A stretch of DNA of 6,559 nt, taken from Chlorobiota bacterium (lineage in GTDB: Bacteria; Bacteroidota; Bacteroidia; Bacteroidales; F082). This document shows, piece by piece, positions 1-6,169 of this stretch (position 1 is the first letter of the stretch; each line of letters begins with the position of its first letter). The DNA lies in assembly GCA_030619415.1 (NCBI GenBank), contig JAUXBM010000104.1, forward strand, positions 1-6,559. The letters are read 5' to 3'. Under the pieces are notes generated by a model, which worked only from the letters and a program-made list of their open reading frames with translations, searched no databases and was not told the DNA's origin. The position numbers were made by a program, and so were the translations under genes.

Positions 1-260
1 ACACCAATATCAAATGCCTTATTCTCAGAAAAGGTCCAGGCAAAAAAAGATTTTTGGAAACCAAAAGCAAAACCGGTCACCGCATAATCAGTAGATTTTC
101 CATCTTCCCAAACGGCCACTATCTGTCCGTATGCCTGCGATGCCAGGGGATCTAATGTCTGTGTGCACCATAAGTTCTGTTTAGGTAAAAAATCCATTTT
201 CTGGCCCAGACCAACCACAGAAAAAAGAAAAAAGAAAAGTAGAATTGAACAATATTTCAT
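1..260 (-). CDS. Exported protein of unknown function, N-terminal part (runs off the window start)
   Basis: Read on the minus strand from the ATG at 260-258, an open frame of 86 complete codons runs off the left edge. The first residues, MKYCSILLFFFLFSVVGLGQ, form a classic signal peptide: one Lys, a run of Leu/Phe, then small residues before a likely cleavage near GLG/Q. No Cys is placed for a lipobox. The mature part continues MDFLPKQNLWCTQTLDPLAS and later has DYAVTGFAFGFQKSFFAWTF, rich in aromatic residues. I do not recognise a family. It is absent from the supplied list of long frames only because its stop lies outside the window. It diverges from mutA across a 219-bp intergenic region, so it has its own promoter on the minus strand, which I could not identify. 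A secreted or periplasmic location is inferred from the leader only. Confidence 0.75.
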   Translation of the reverse strand, partial: MKYCSILLFFFLFSVVGLGQKMDFLPKQNLWCTQTLDPLASQAYGQIVAVWEDGKSTDYAVTGFAFGFQKSFFAWTFSENKAFDIG

Positions 261-384
261 TTCAATAGCATTATCGTTATTAACTTAAACGCTAATTAAA
301 GATAAAAAAGAAAGAATCATCCAGGTTACTTGTTAAATTATTAACAAATAAGTTTGGAGAATATAACCACCTCCATTTTTGTAC

Positions 385-393
385 TACTTTTGC
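385..393 (+). promoter_or_regulatory. Probable Bacteroidota-type -7 promoter element of mutA
   Basis: The sequence TACTTTTGC matches the Bacteroidota housekeeping -7 consensus TAnnTTTG followed by a pyrimidine at every defined position. Transcription would start near base 400, about 80 bases before the mutA ATG. No well-spaced -33 TTTG is present: the nearest good TTTG, at 353-356, leaves about 28 bases rather than the usual 19-21 or so. The element is therefore supported by the -7 box alone. If it is used, it rules out the upstream in-frame ATG at 354 as the mutA start, because that codon would lie outside the transcript. Confidence 0.5.
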
Positions 394-479
394 CACCTGA
401 AAATTTCAAGACTGAGCTTGAAGTGAAATGCTTAATATTCACTGTGTTTGTACTCAGTCATACCTTAAAAAGAAAAACG

Positions 480-2336
480 ATGGAGAGAGAAAAACTTTTC
501 CAGGAATTTTCCCCTGTATCTATTAAAGATTGGAAAGACAAAGTAATCGAAGACCTGAAAGGGGCTGATTTTGATAAGAAACTGGTTTGGAAGACTGGCG
601 AAGGTTTCAATGTACAGCCATTTTATACTGCGGATGATTTTGAAAAACGCACAAACCTTGATGTTTGCCCTGGCGATTTTCCTTTTCTAAGAGGCAAAAA
701 TGTAAAAGGCAATAAATGGCTGGTTCGACAAGAAATTGAGGTTGAAGATATTGTGGCAGCCAATGCAAAAGTACTCGATATCAGGATGAAGGGTATTGAC
801 TCTTTTGGTTTCAATTTCAAAGCCAACTACAAGCCTGGTGTCGAAGATATTGAAAAATTGTTGCAGAACATCAGGGTCGATTTCATGGAGCTCAATTTTA
901 ATTCGCATTACCCGGCCGAAATTCTTGAGATCATCGAAATACTTGCTAAAAAATACAACCGTGAACTTGACAAAGTCAGGGGTTCGGTTGAGTTCGATCC
1001 AATCGATCATTACAACAGGTACGGAAAATATTACCACACCAAAGAAAGTGATTTCGCATTACTTGAAGATTTGTTTAGGCGCTCATCCCATCTCAAAAAT
1101 TTCCACGTACTTACTATTGATGCGGCTGTCTATCACAACTCCGGTTCAGGCATAGTTACCCAGCTTGCTTTTGCACTAGCCAAAGCTGTTGAATACCTCA
1201 ACCACCTTACAAATAATGGATTTGACATTGATGAAATTGCGACAAAACTCAGGTTTAATTTTGCCGTTGGTTCAAATTATTTTATGGAGATTGCCAAATT
1301 CAGGGCAGCCAGGTATTTGTGGGCAAACATCGTAAATGCTTATGGGTTGAATGACGCCGATAACGCAGCAATGTTCATTCATTGTTCAAATTCAGAATGG
1401 AACAAAACCACTTACGATCCTTATGTAAATATGCTCAGAACCACCACCGAAACCATGTCATCTTTGATTGGTGGTGTGGATTCGATGACCGTTTTGCCAT
1501 TCAACAAAGTGTATGAATCCCCAACCGAATTCTCAGAACGTATTGCCCGCAATCAGCAACTTTTATTAAAAGGGGAATCGTATTTTGATAAAGTTAATGA
1601 TCCGGCAGCCGGCTCGTATTACATCGAGGAACTTACTGAACAAATCATCCAGGAAAGCTGGAAACTCTTCCTCGAAGTGGATGAAATGGGGGGATACGAA
1701 AAAGCATTTGAGCAAGGCTTTATTCAGGAAAAAGTAAAAGCAGAATCTCAACAAAAAGATGCTGATATCGCAAACAGGAAAAGAACATTATTGGGAACCA
1801 ACCAGTATCCAAATATCACAGAGCACATTGAAAAAATAAATCAGTCCATTTTTGACAAAACAACTGATTCCGATGCCAAAACATTCAACCCATACCGTGG
1901 TTCCCGGGAATTTGAAAAACTAAGGTTCAAAACGGATCAATACGCCCTGGAAAATAAGCGGCCTGCAGTCTGGATGTTTACTTTTGGAAACCTCGCCATG
2001 CGAAATGCACGTGCCCAGTTTGCTGCTAACTTTTTTGGTTGCGCAGGCTTCGAAATTATCAACAATCCAGGGTTTCAGTCTGCAGAAGCCGGTATTGCTG
2101 CAGCAAAGAAGGCAAGACCGGATGTAGTAGTGATTTGCAGCTCCGACGATGAATATGTTGACAATGCAATCAACATTTATAATGCATTAAAAGAGGATTC
2201 AATTGTGGTGCTTGCAGGTTATCCAAAAGCTTTGATCGACGGTCTGAAATCAGCAGGGTTTGACAACTTCATTCACGTGAGGACAAATGTGCTTGCCGAA
2301 TTAAAAAGATACCAGCAATTGCTCAAAATAGGATAA
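480..2336 (+). CDS. mutA: Methylmalonyl-CoA mutase small (beta) subunit
   Basis: This is the non-catalytic partner of MutB in the cobalamin-dependent mutase that interconverts (R)-methylmalonyl-CoA and succinyl-CoA, a cytoplasmic step of the succinate-propionate route. From the ATG at 480 it has 618 residues, normal for the family, and begins MEREKLFQEFSPVS like other small subunits. The frame stays open back to an ATG at 354, but the extra 42 residues look like untranslated leader and the probable promoter lies inside them. Residues from about 20 to 440 resemble the mutase TIM barrel; NYFMEIAKFRAARYLW parallels [16 protein letters not shown] in MutB. The C-terminal 126 residues have the cobalamin-domain fold pattern, but where MutB has DxHxxG this protein has GNLAMRNARA (about 503-512). 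That loss of the cobalt-ligand motif is typical of small subunits and identifies it as MutA. The start is preceded by an A-rich stretch, not a Shine-Dalgarno sequence. Its partner gene lies 1.68 kb downstream, displaced by an accessory insert. Confidence 0.96.
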   Translation: MEREKLFQEFSPVSIKDWKDKVIEDLKGADFDKKLVWKTGEGFNVQPFYTADDFEKRTNLDVCPGDFPFLRGKNVKGNKWLVRQEIEVEDIVAANAKVLDIRMKGIDSFGFNFKANYKPGVEDIEKLLQNIRVDFMELNFNSHYPAEILEIIEILAKKYNRELDKVRGSVEFDPIDHYNRYGKYYHTKESDFALLEDLFRRSSHLKNFHVLTIDAAVYHNSGSGIVTQLAFALAKAVEYLNHLTNNGFDIDEIATKLRFNFAVGSNYFMEIAKFRAARYLWANIVNAYGLNDADNAAMFIHCSNSEWNKTTYDPYVNMLRTTTETMSSLIGGVDSMTVLPFNKVYESPTEFSERIARNQQLLLKGESYFDKVNDPAAGSYYIEELTEQIIQESWKLFLEVDEMGGYEKAFEQGFIQEKVKAESQQKDADIANRKRTLLGTNQYPNITEHIEKINQSIFDKTTDSDAKTFNPYRGSREFEKLRFKTDQYALENKRPAVWMFTFGNLAMRNARAQFAANFFGCAGFEIINNPGFQSAEAGIAAAKKARPDVVVICSSDDEYVDNAINIYNALKEDSIVVLAGYPKALIDGLKSAGFDNFIHVRTNVLAELKRYQQLLKIG

Positions 2337-2338
2337 AA

Positions 2339-2496
2339 CTTGATATCACTAGTGTCAAGTCAAATGTCAACTGCCGCCACTCACCCCTTTTTCCCCTAAA
2401 GGGGAGCAAACGCACAGGTATGCCCCTTTAGGGGATAGGGGTGATGTTGGAAATGCGACTTAATATACTTGACTTGACACTAGTTGTGATTTCAAG
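2339..2496. repeat. Nested foldback (MITE-like) element directly after mutA
   Basis: A 16-base perfect inverted repeat, ACTAGTGTCAAGTCAA at 2348-2363 and its reverse complement at 2469-2484, encloses about 105 bases. Outside it, CTTGATATC (2339-2347) pairs with GATTTCAAG (2488-2496) at 8 of 9 positions after a 3-base bulge (TGT, 2485-2487). Because ACTAGT is itself a palindrome, the ends can also be read as GTCAAGTCAA terminal repeats flanked by a 6-base ACTAGT direct duplication, the appearance of a small non-autonomous transposable element. It starts two bases after the mutA stop codon and its right arm overlaps the start of palindrome copy 1. There is no coding capacity inside. In RNA it would fold strongly and could act as a 3' stabiliser or attenuator for mutA, but no U-run marks it as an intrinsic terminator. 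Confidence 0.65.
2381..2444. repeat. Inner GC-rich inverted repeat (REP-like)
   Basis: TCACCCCT (2381-2388) pairs with AGGGGTGA (2437-2444), and CCCCTAAAGGGG (2393-2404) pairs with CCCCTTTAGGGG (2423-2434), around an 18-base loop. Each 12-mer is also nearly self-complementary (CCCCT/AGGGG type arms), so alternative small hairpins can form. The block sits in the centre of the larger foldback and is much more GC-rich than its surroundings. It resembles short dispersed intergenic palindromes. Whether it is repeated elsewhere in this genome cannot be seen here. Confidence 0.6.
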
Positions 2497-2522
2497 GTCA
2501 CAAACTGTGACCTTAAAAAGAA
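2483..2522. repeat. Palindromic flanking repeat, copy 1
   Basis: This 40-base unit begins GTTGTGAT and contains a perfect 9-bp stem, AAGGTCACA (2494-2502) against TGTGACCTT (2506-2514), with the 3-base centre AAC. It ends in an A-rich tail (AAAAAGAA). It also reads as an ordered set of half-sites: TTGTGA, 8 bases, TCACAA, then TGTGAC. It matches copy 2 at 3893-3932 at 34 of 40 positions in the same orientation, 1410 bases apart. It lies 76 bases upstream of the DUF1016 gene, so it could be a cassette boundary, an operator, or the binding or cleavage site of a cassette protein. Confidence 0.8.
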
Positions 2523-2543
2523 TAGAATACTCGAGAATAATAG

Positions 2544-2612
2544 ATGACAACAGTTAGAGAAATACCGGAATTATTCGGACGTTACGAATTTAGTAGCGAT
2601 GGATATGAGTAA
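2544..2612 (+). CDS. Possible 22-residue leader peptide overlapping the nuclease start
   Basis: An ATG at 2544 opens a short frame, MTTVREIPELFGRYEFSSDG plus YE, whose TAA stop at 2610-2612 falls just after the start codons of the nuclease gene (ATG at 2599 and 2605, in another frame). This arrangement would allow translational coupling. The composition looks protein-like and the ATG is 21 bases after palindrome copy 1. It could equally be the broken start of an older gene or a chance frame. I do not recognise the peptide. Confidence 0.25.
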   Translation: MTTVREIPELFGRYEFSSDGYE

Positions 2613-3693
2613 AGAAAATAGAAAACAAAGGGGTAAAGAAAAAAACAAGGTGGTATTTCCGATAGCGGAAAAGTTATCTGATATGTCCGACAGTTACCGT
2701 GGTTTTATTGGAGAAATAAAAAGTAAAATAAAACATGAACGTCTAAAGGCTGTTTTATCTGCCAATAAATCTATGATTTTGATGTATTGGCAAATTGGTA
2801 AATCTATTTTAGAACGTCAGGAAAAAGAAGGTTGGGGAACAAAGGTTATTGATAGAATGTCGCACGATTTAAAAGAAGAGTTTGCTGATATCCTGGGGTT
2901 TTCGCCCCGCAACCTTAAATATATGAGAAAGTTTGCCGATGTGTGGAAAGATTATGAATTAGTGCAACGCACCGTTGCACAAATTCCATGGCGCAGTAAT
3001 ATTACACTTCTCGATAAATTAAAAGAACCTGAATTAAGATTATGGTATGCCCAAAAAACTATCGAAAACGGTTATGGTAAAGATATGTTGATTTTTCAAA
3101 TTGAAAGTCAACTTCATTTAAGGGAAGGAAAATCAGTTTCTAATTTTAATAAAGCTTTACCTCCTTCTGATTCTGATTTGGCTGTTCAGTCTTTTAAAGA
3201 TCCTTATATATTTGATTTTGTAGGCAACGACAAGCACAAACTAGAACGAGAACTTGAACAAAGTTTAATAGATCATATCCAAAAATTTTTACTCGAACTC
3301 GGACAGGGTTTTGCTTTTGTTGGCAGGCAGGTCCATCTCGAATTAGGTGATAATGATTATTATCTTGATTTATTATTTTACCATATCAAATTAAAAAGTT
3401 ATGTGGTTGTAGAGCTTAAAATAGGAAAATTCGATCCCGGTTACGTTAGCAAACTAAATATGTATCTGAATGTGGTAAATGATGTATTTTGCAAACCTGG
3501 TGACAATAATACTATTGGCTTATTGTTGGTAAAATCAAAAGACAAACTTGTAGTGGAATACTCGTTGACAGGTTTTCTAAATCCCATTGGGGTATCGAAC
3601 TGGGAAAGCGAAATAACTAAAACAATTCCGGAGAACATAAAGAGCAACTTGCCAAGTATTGAAGAAATTGAAAAGGAGCTAAGGGATGAGTAA
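2599..3693 (+). CDS. DUF1016 / YhcG-family PD-(D/E)XK nuclease domain protein
   Basis: 364 residues, about the usual length for the family. After a Lys/Glu-rich start, residues about 35-175 match the DUF1016 N-terminal domain, with typical segments MILMYWQIGKSILERQ, FSPRNLKYMRKFADVW and QIPWRSNITLLDKL. Residues about 200-330 form the C-terminal nuclease-like domain: a helix with LERELEQSLIDHIQKFLLEL, then YYLDLLFYH with candidate catalytic D257, and VVVELKIG with E272 and K274, so the D...ExK signature is intact. Family members are predicted DNA-acting nucleases of unsettled function, often in accessory regions; involvement in mobile-element biology or defence is an inference. The start may be ATG 2599 or ATG 2605; no Shine-Dalgarno sequence decides. 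It is intact and lies with the 55-codon gene 18 bases downstream, probably one transcript. Nothing links it to methylmalonyl-CoA metabolism. Confidence 0.9.
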   Translation: MDMSKENRKQRGKEKNKVVFPIAEKLSDMSDSYRGFIGEIKSKIKHERLKAVLSANKSMILMYWQIGKSILERQEKEGWGTKVIDRMSHDLKEEFADILGFSPRNLKYMRKFADVWKDYELVQRTVAQIPWRSNITLLDKLKEPELRLWYAQKTIENGYGKDMLIFQIESQLHLREGKSVSNFNKALPPSDSDLAVQSFKDPYIFDFVGNDKHKLERELEQSLIDHIQKFLLELGQGFAFVGRQVHLELGDNDYYLDLLFYHIKLKSYVVVELKIGKFDPGYVSKLNMYLNVVNDVFCKPGDNNTIGLLLVKSKDKLVVEYSLTGFLNPIGVSNWESEITKTIPENIKSNLPSIEEIEKELRDE

Positions 3694-3711
3694 TAATTCA
3701 AATAAAAACAA

Positions 3712-3879
3712 ATGCGCAGTTTTTATCTTGTTTATAAAAAAGGTCAGACACTATCTGACGAATTACACGTGGAAATAACCCTAACTGAAAACAATGAACA
3801 AATTTTTGCGAGTAAATATCAAACCGTTTTACCAAGTAAGCAAGAACTGAGACAATTGATTGAAAACAAAGAAGATTAA
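3712..3879 (+). CDS. Small hypothetical protein (55 residues) downstream of the DUF1016 gene
   Basis: An ATG at 3712, 18 bases after the nuclease stop, opens a 55-codon frame starting MRSFYLVYKKGQTLSDELHV and ending QELRQLIENKED, with stop TAA at 3877-3879. An in-frame TAA at 3703 fixes the start here. The sequence has plausible secondary structure: beta-prone FYLVY and HVEITLTE segments, then a charged helix. The start is preceded by an A-rich stretch as in neighbouring genes, and the frame ends 13 bases before palindrome copy 2, filling the gap between nuclease and repeat. These points favour a real gene co-transcribed with the nuclease. I recognise no family. A partner, regulator or antidote role is possible but unsupported beyond position. 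It has no signal peptide or membrane segment. Confidence 0.6.
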   Translation: MRSFYLVYKKGQTLSDELHVEITLTENNEQIFASKYQTVLPSKQELRQLIENKED

Positions 3880-3892
3880 GAATCAACAAACC

Positions 3893-3932
3893 GTTGTGAT
3901 TTTAAGGTCACAGTTTGTGACTTTAAAGAGAA
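3893..3932. repeat. Palindromic flanking repeat, copy 2
   Basis: The second 40-base unit has the same orientation as copy 1 and the same half-site order (TTGTGA, 8 bases, TCACA, then TTGTGAC). Its stem, AAGGTCACA (3904-3912) against TGTGACTTT (3916-3924), has one G-T pair in place of a Watson-Crick pair. Its centre is GTT, the reverse complement of the AAC centre of copy 1. The hairpin lies between the 55-codon gene and mutB. It could weakly end cassette transcription, but it lacks a U-run. It sits 81 bases before the mutB start. Confidence 0.8.
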
Positions 3933-3934
3933 AA

Positions 3935-3994
3935 ATGGCAGATGTAATAGTTTATAATGAAGAGAAAAACGCTCGGCTACAGATACAAAAATAA
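3935..3994 (+). pseudogene. 19-codon open frame after palindrome copy 2, possibly a gene remnant or leader
   Basis: An ATG two bases after the repeat opens MADVIVYNEEKNARLQIQK, ending at TAA 3992-3994, 18 bases before mutB. The segment (D)VIVYN...ARLQIQ loosely resembles the N-termini of RhuM-type accessory proteins, which often begin with an I/V-I-Y-N/Q stretch followed by a short charged turn and an I-x-V strand. This is from memory and over few residues, so it is weak. The frame may be a decayed cassette gene, a short leader for mutB, or chance. Confidence 0.2.
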
Positions 3995-4012
3995 GAAATA
4001 ACAACTGGAACT

Positions 4013-6166
4013 ATGAAACCGAATTTCAAAAATATCGACATCAACCGCAGTCCAAAATGCCACCAGGATATAGAGGCCTGGGAGAAAGAAAATCATATTG
4101 AAGCTGATTGGAAAACACCAGAAAATATTGATGTAAAACCTGTTTATACCAAAGCCGACCTGAAAGGCATGGAGCACCTGAATTATGCCGCCGGCCTGGC
4201 GCCATTTCTCCGGGGACCTTATTCAACCATGTTTGTAATGCGCCCATGGACTGTAAGGCAATACGCCGGATTTTCAACTGCCGAGGAATCCAACGCATTC
4301 TATCGCCGAAACCTTGCTGCCGGTCAAAAAGGGCTTTCCGTTGCCTTTGACCTGGCCACGCATCGCGGATACGATTCAGACCACGAACGTGTTGAAGGCG
4401 ATGTAGGCAAAGCAGGAGTTGCCATCGACTCGGTACTGGACATGAATATATTGTTTGATGAAATTCCGTTGAACAAAATTTCGGTTTCGATGACCATGAA
4501 CGGGGCAGTACTGCCAGTGCTGGCTTTTTACATCGTCACTGCGCTTGAGCAAGGCGCCAAACTGGAAGAATTATCAGGAACCATCCAGAATGACATTCTG
4601 AAAGAGTTCATGGTTCGGAACACATACATTTATCCACCCGAGCCGTCCATGCGTATTATCTCGGATATTTTCGAATATACATCGCGGAATATGCCCAAGT
4701 TCAATTCGATTTCCATTTCCGGTTATCATATGCAGGAAGCAGGTGCAACTGCAGATATTGAATTGGCTTACACCCTGGCTGATGGCTTGGATTACATTCG
4801 AACGGGTCTTAAATCAGGATTGGGCATTGATGAGTTTGCACCCCGTTTGTCTTTCTTCTGGGGACTCGGAATGAATCATTTTATGGAGATCGCCAAGCTG
4901 CGTGCTGCCCGATTGCTGTGGGCAAAAATTGTGAAGCAGTTCAATCCAAAGAACCCTAAATCGATGGCTTTACGCACCCACACCCAAACATCTGGCTGGA
5001 GCCTTACCGAACAAGATCCTTTTAACAATGTAGCCCGTACCTGCGTTGAGGCGATGGGAGCCGCATTGGGTCATACGCAGTCATTGCATACCAATGCACT
5101 GGATGAAGCCATTGCTCTGCCAACCGACTTCTCAGCAAGAATAGCAAGGAATACACAGATTTATCTTCAGGAAGAAACAGAAATCACAAAATCTGTTGAC
5201 CCCTGGGCAGGCTCATATTATGTTGAAAAACTGACCCAGGAAATTGCCGAAAAAGCCTGGGCACATATCCAGGAAATTGAAGAGATGGGTGGCATGTCAA
5301 AAGCCATCGAAACAGGATTGCCAAAAATGCGGATTGAGGAAGCTGCGGCACGAAAACAAGCACGCATTGATTCACACAAAGACATCATCGTGGGAGTTAA
5401 TAAATTCAAGCTTGAAAAAGAAGATCCGATTGATACGCTTGATGTGGATAACCAGGCGGTTCGCGAAGCACAATTGATTCGCCTGGCCAGGCTTAGGGCT
5501 AACCGCGACGAAGCCGAAGTACAAATTGCACTGGAAGCAATCACCAAAGCCGCAGAAACCAGTGAGGGTAACCTCCTTACTCTTGCAGTTGATGCTGCAC
5601 AAAAAAGGGCCAGCTTAGGAGAAATATCATTTGCCTGCGAAAAAATATTCGCGCGATACAAAGCCGTAATCAGATCCATCAGTGGTGTATATTCTGCAGA
5701 AGCCGGGCAGGAAAGTGCGTTTGTTGAAGCCCATAAGCTGGCCGATGAGTTTGCTGAAATGGAGGGCAGGCGTCCAAGAATCATGATTGCCAAAATGGGA
5801 CAGGATGGCCACGACCGTGGTGCTAAAGTGGTTGCCACCGGTTATGCCGACATGGGTTTTGATGTAGATATTGGGCCATTGTTCCAAACACCTGCCGAAG
5901 CTGCCAGGCAAGCCGTTGAAAATGATGTACATATTCTTGGCGTATCAAGCCTTGCTGCCGGACACAAAACGCTTGTACCACAGGTAATTGCAGAATTAAC
6001 CAGGCTGGGTCGTGAAGACATTATGGTTATTGTTGGTGGGGTAATTCCCCATCAGGATTATCAGTTCCTTTACGATTCGGGCGTAGTCGCAATATTTGGG
6101 CCCGGAACGGTTATTTCCGAAGCTGGTGTTAATATGTTGGAATTGTTGATCGAGGCCAGAAAATAA
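4013..6166 (+). CDS. mutB: Methylmalonyl-CoA mutase large (alpha) catalytic subunit
   Basis: Catalyses the adenosylcobalamin-dependent radical rearrangement between (R)-methylmalonyl-CoA and succinyl-CoA in the cytoplasm, paired with MutA. 717 residues, normal length. Residues about 45-560 form the substrate-binding TIM barrel, with hallmark stretches [18 protein letters not shown] and [14 protein letters not shown]84, R202 (in FMVRNTY) and H239 (in SGYHMQEAG) align by a constant offset with active-site Y89, R207 and H244 of the Propionibacterium enzyme. The C-terminal cobalamin domain (about 585-717) carries the base-off B12 motif DGHDRG, with D598, H600 (the cobalt ligand) and G603, followed by GVSSLAAGH and VIVGGVIP. 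All key residues are present, so the subunit should be active. The start has an A-rich leader with no Shine-Dalgarno sequence. No convincing TAnnTTTG promoter is seen in the 130 bases upstream, so it may depend on read-through from mutA across the insert or on an unrecognised promoter. Confidence 0.98.
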   Translation: MKPNFKNIDINRSPKCHQDIEAWEKENHIEADWKTPENIDVKPVYTKADLKGMEHLNYAAGLAPFLRGPYSTMFVMRPWTVRQYAGFSTAEESNAFYRRNLAAGQKGLSVAFDLATHRGYDSDHERVEGDVGKAGVAIDSVLDMNILFDEIPLNKISVSMTMNGAVLPVLAFYIVTALEQGAKLEELSGTIQNDILKEFMVRNTYIYPPEPSMRIISDIFEYTSRNMPKFNSISISGYHMQEAGATADIELAYTLADGLDYIRTGLKSGLGIDEFAPRLSFFWGLGMNHFMEIAKLRAARLLWAKIVKQFNPKNPKSMALRTHTQTSGWSLTEQDPFNNVARTCVEAMGAALGHTQSLHTNALDEAIALPTDFSARIARNTQIYLQEETEITKSVDPWAGSYYVEKLTQEIAEKAWAHIQEIEEMGGMSKAIETGLPKMRIEEAAARKQARIDSHKDIIVGVNKFKLEKEDPIDTLDVDNQAVREAQLIRLARLRANRDEAEVQIALEAITKAAETSEGNLLTLAVDAAQKRASLGEISFACEKIFARYKAVIRSISGVYSAEAGQESAFVEAHKLADEFAEMEGRRPRIMIAKMGQDGHDRGAKVVATGYADMGFDVDIGPLFQTPAEAARQAVENDVHILGVSSLAAGHKTLVPQVIAELTRLGREDIMVIVGGVIPHQDYQFLYDSGVVAIFGPGTVISEAGVNMLELLIEARK

Positions 6167-6169
6167 ACA

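Larger units (their letters stand above)
2483..3932 (+). mobile_element. Putative accessory cassette interrupting the mutA-mutB pair
   Basis: This is an inferred unit: two directly oriented palindromic repeats at the edges, with a DUF1016-type nuclease gene and a 55-codon gene between them on the same strand. It separates two genes whose products act as a heterodimer and which are normally adjacent. In one hand-counted 60-base row each, GC was 19/60 in the nuclease gene (3121-3180), 27/60 in mutA (1501-1560) and 33/60 in mutB (5041-5100), consistent with foreign origin. No transposase, recombinase or clear target duplication of the whole unit is visible, so the movement mechanism is unknown. 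The true boundaries may be wider and include the foldback at 2339-2496. Confidence 0.45.

Noticed and set aside
796..1155. 119-codon plus-strand frame inside mutA
   Set aside because: It is a frame-shifted shadow of the well-supported MutA reading frame.
2493..2520. Intrinsic terminator at palindrome copy 1
   Set aside because: The stem is followed by an A-run rather than a U-run on the plus strand, and the stem-loop is repeated around a gene, which fits a repeat element better.
3686..3778. Alternative frame MSNNSNKNKCAVFILFIKK after the nuclease
   Set aside because: Its ATG overlaps the nuclease stop, but it ends after 30 codons and is less protein-like than the overlapping 55-codon frame, which ends neatly before copy 2.
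2483..3932. Integron attC-like sites flanking a gene cassette
   Set aside because: The repeats are hairpins around a gene, as attC sites can be, but I find no paired RYYYAAC/GTTRRRY core sites, and no integrase is in the window.
2483..3932. CRISPR repeats
   Set aside because: Only two copies exist, 1410 bases apart, with genes between them rather than short spacers.
3953..3958. TATAAT as a mutB -10 box
   Set aside because: Bacteroidota primary sigma factors use TAnnTTTG; no -35 partner TTGACA-like sequence is correctly spaced, and the surrounding DNA is AT-rich enough for this to be chance.
5218..5838. 206-codon minus-strand frame inside mutB
   Set aside because: It is the complement of a strongly conserved mutB region, is rich in Ser/Ala/Arg as expected of an antisense shadow, and lacks any recognisable family.
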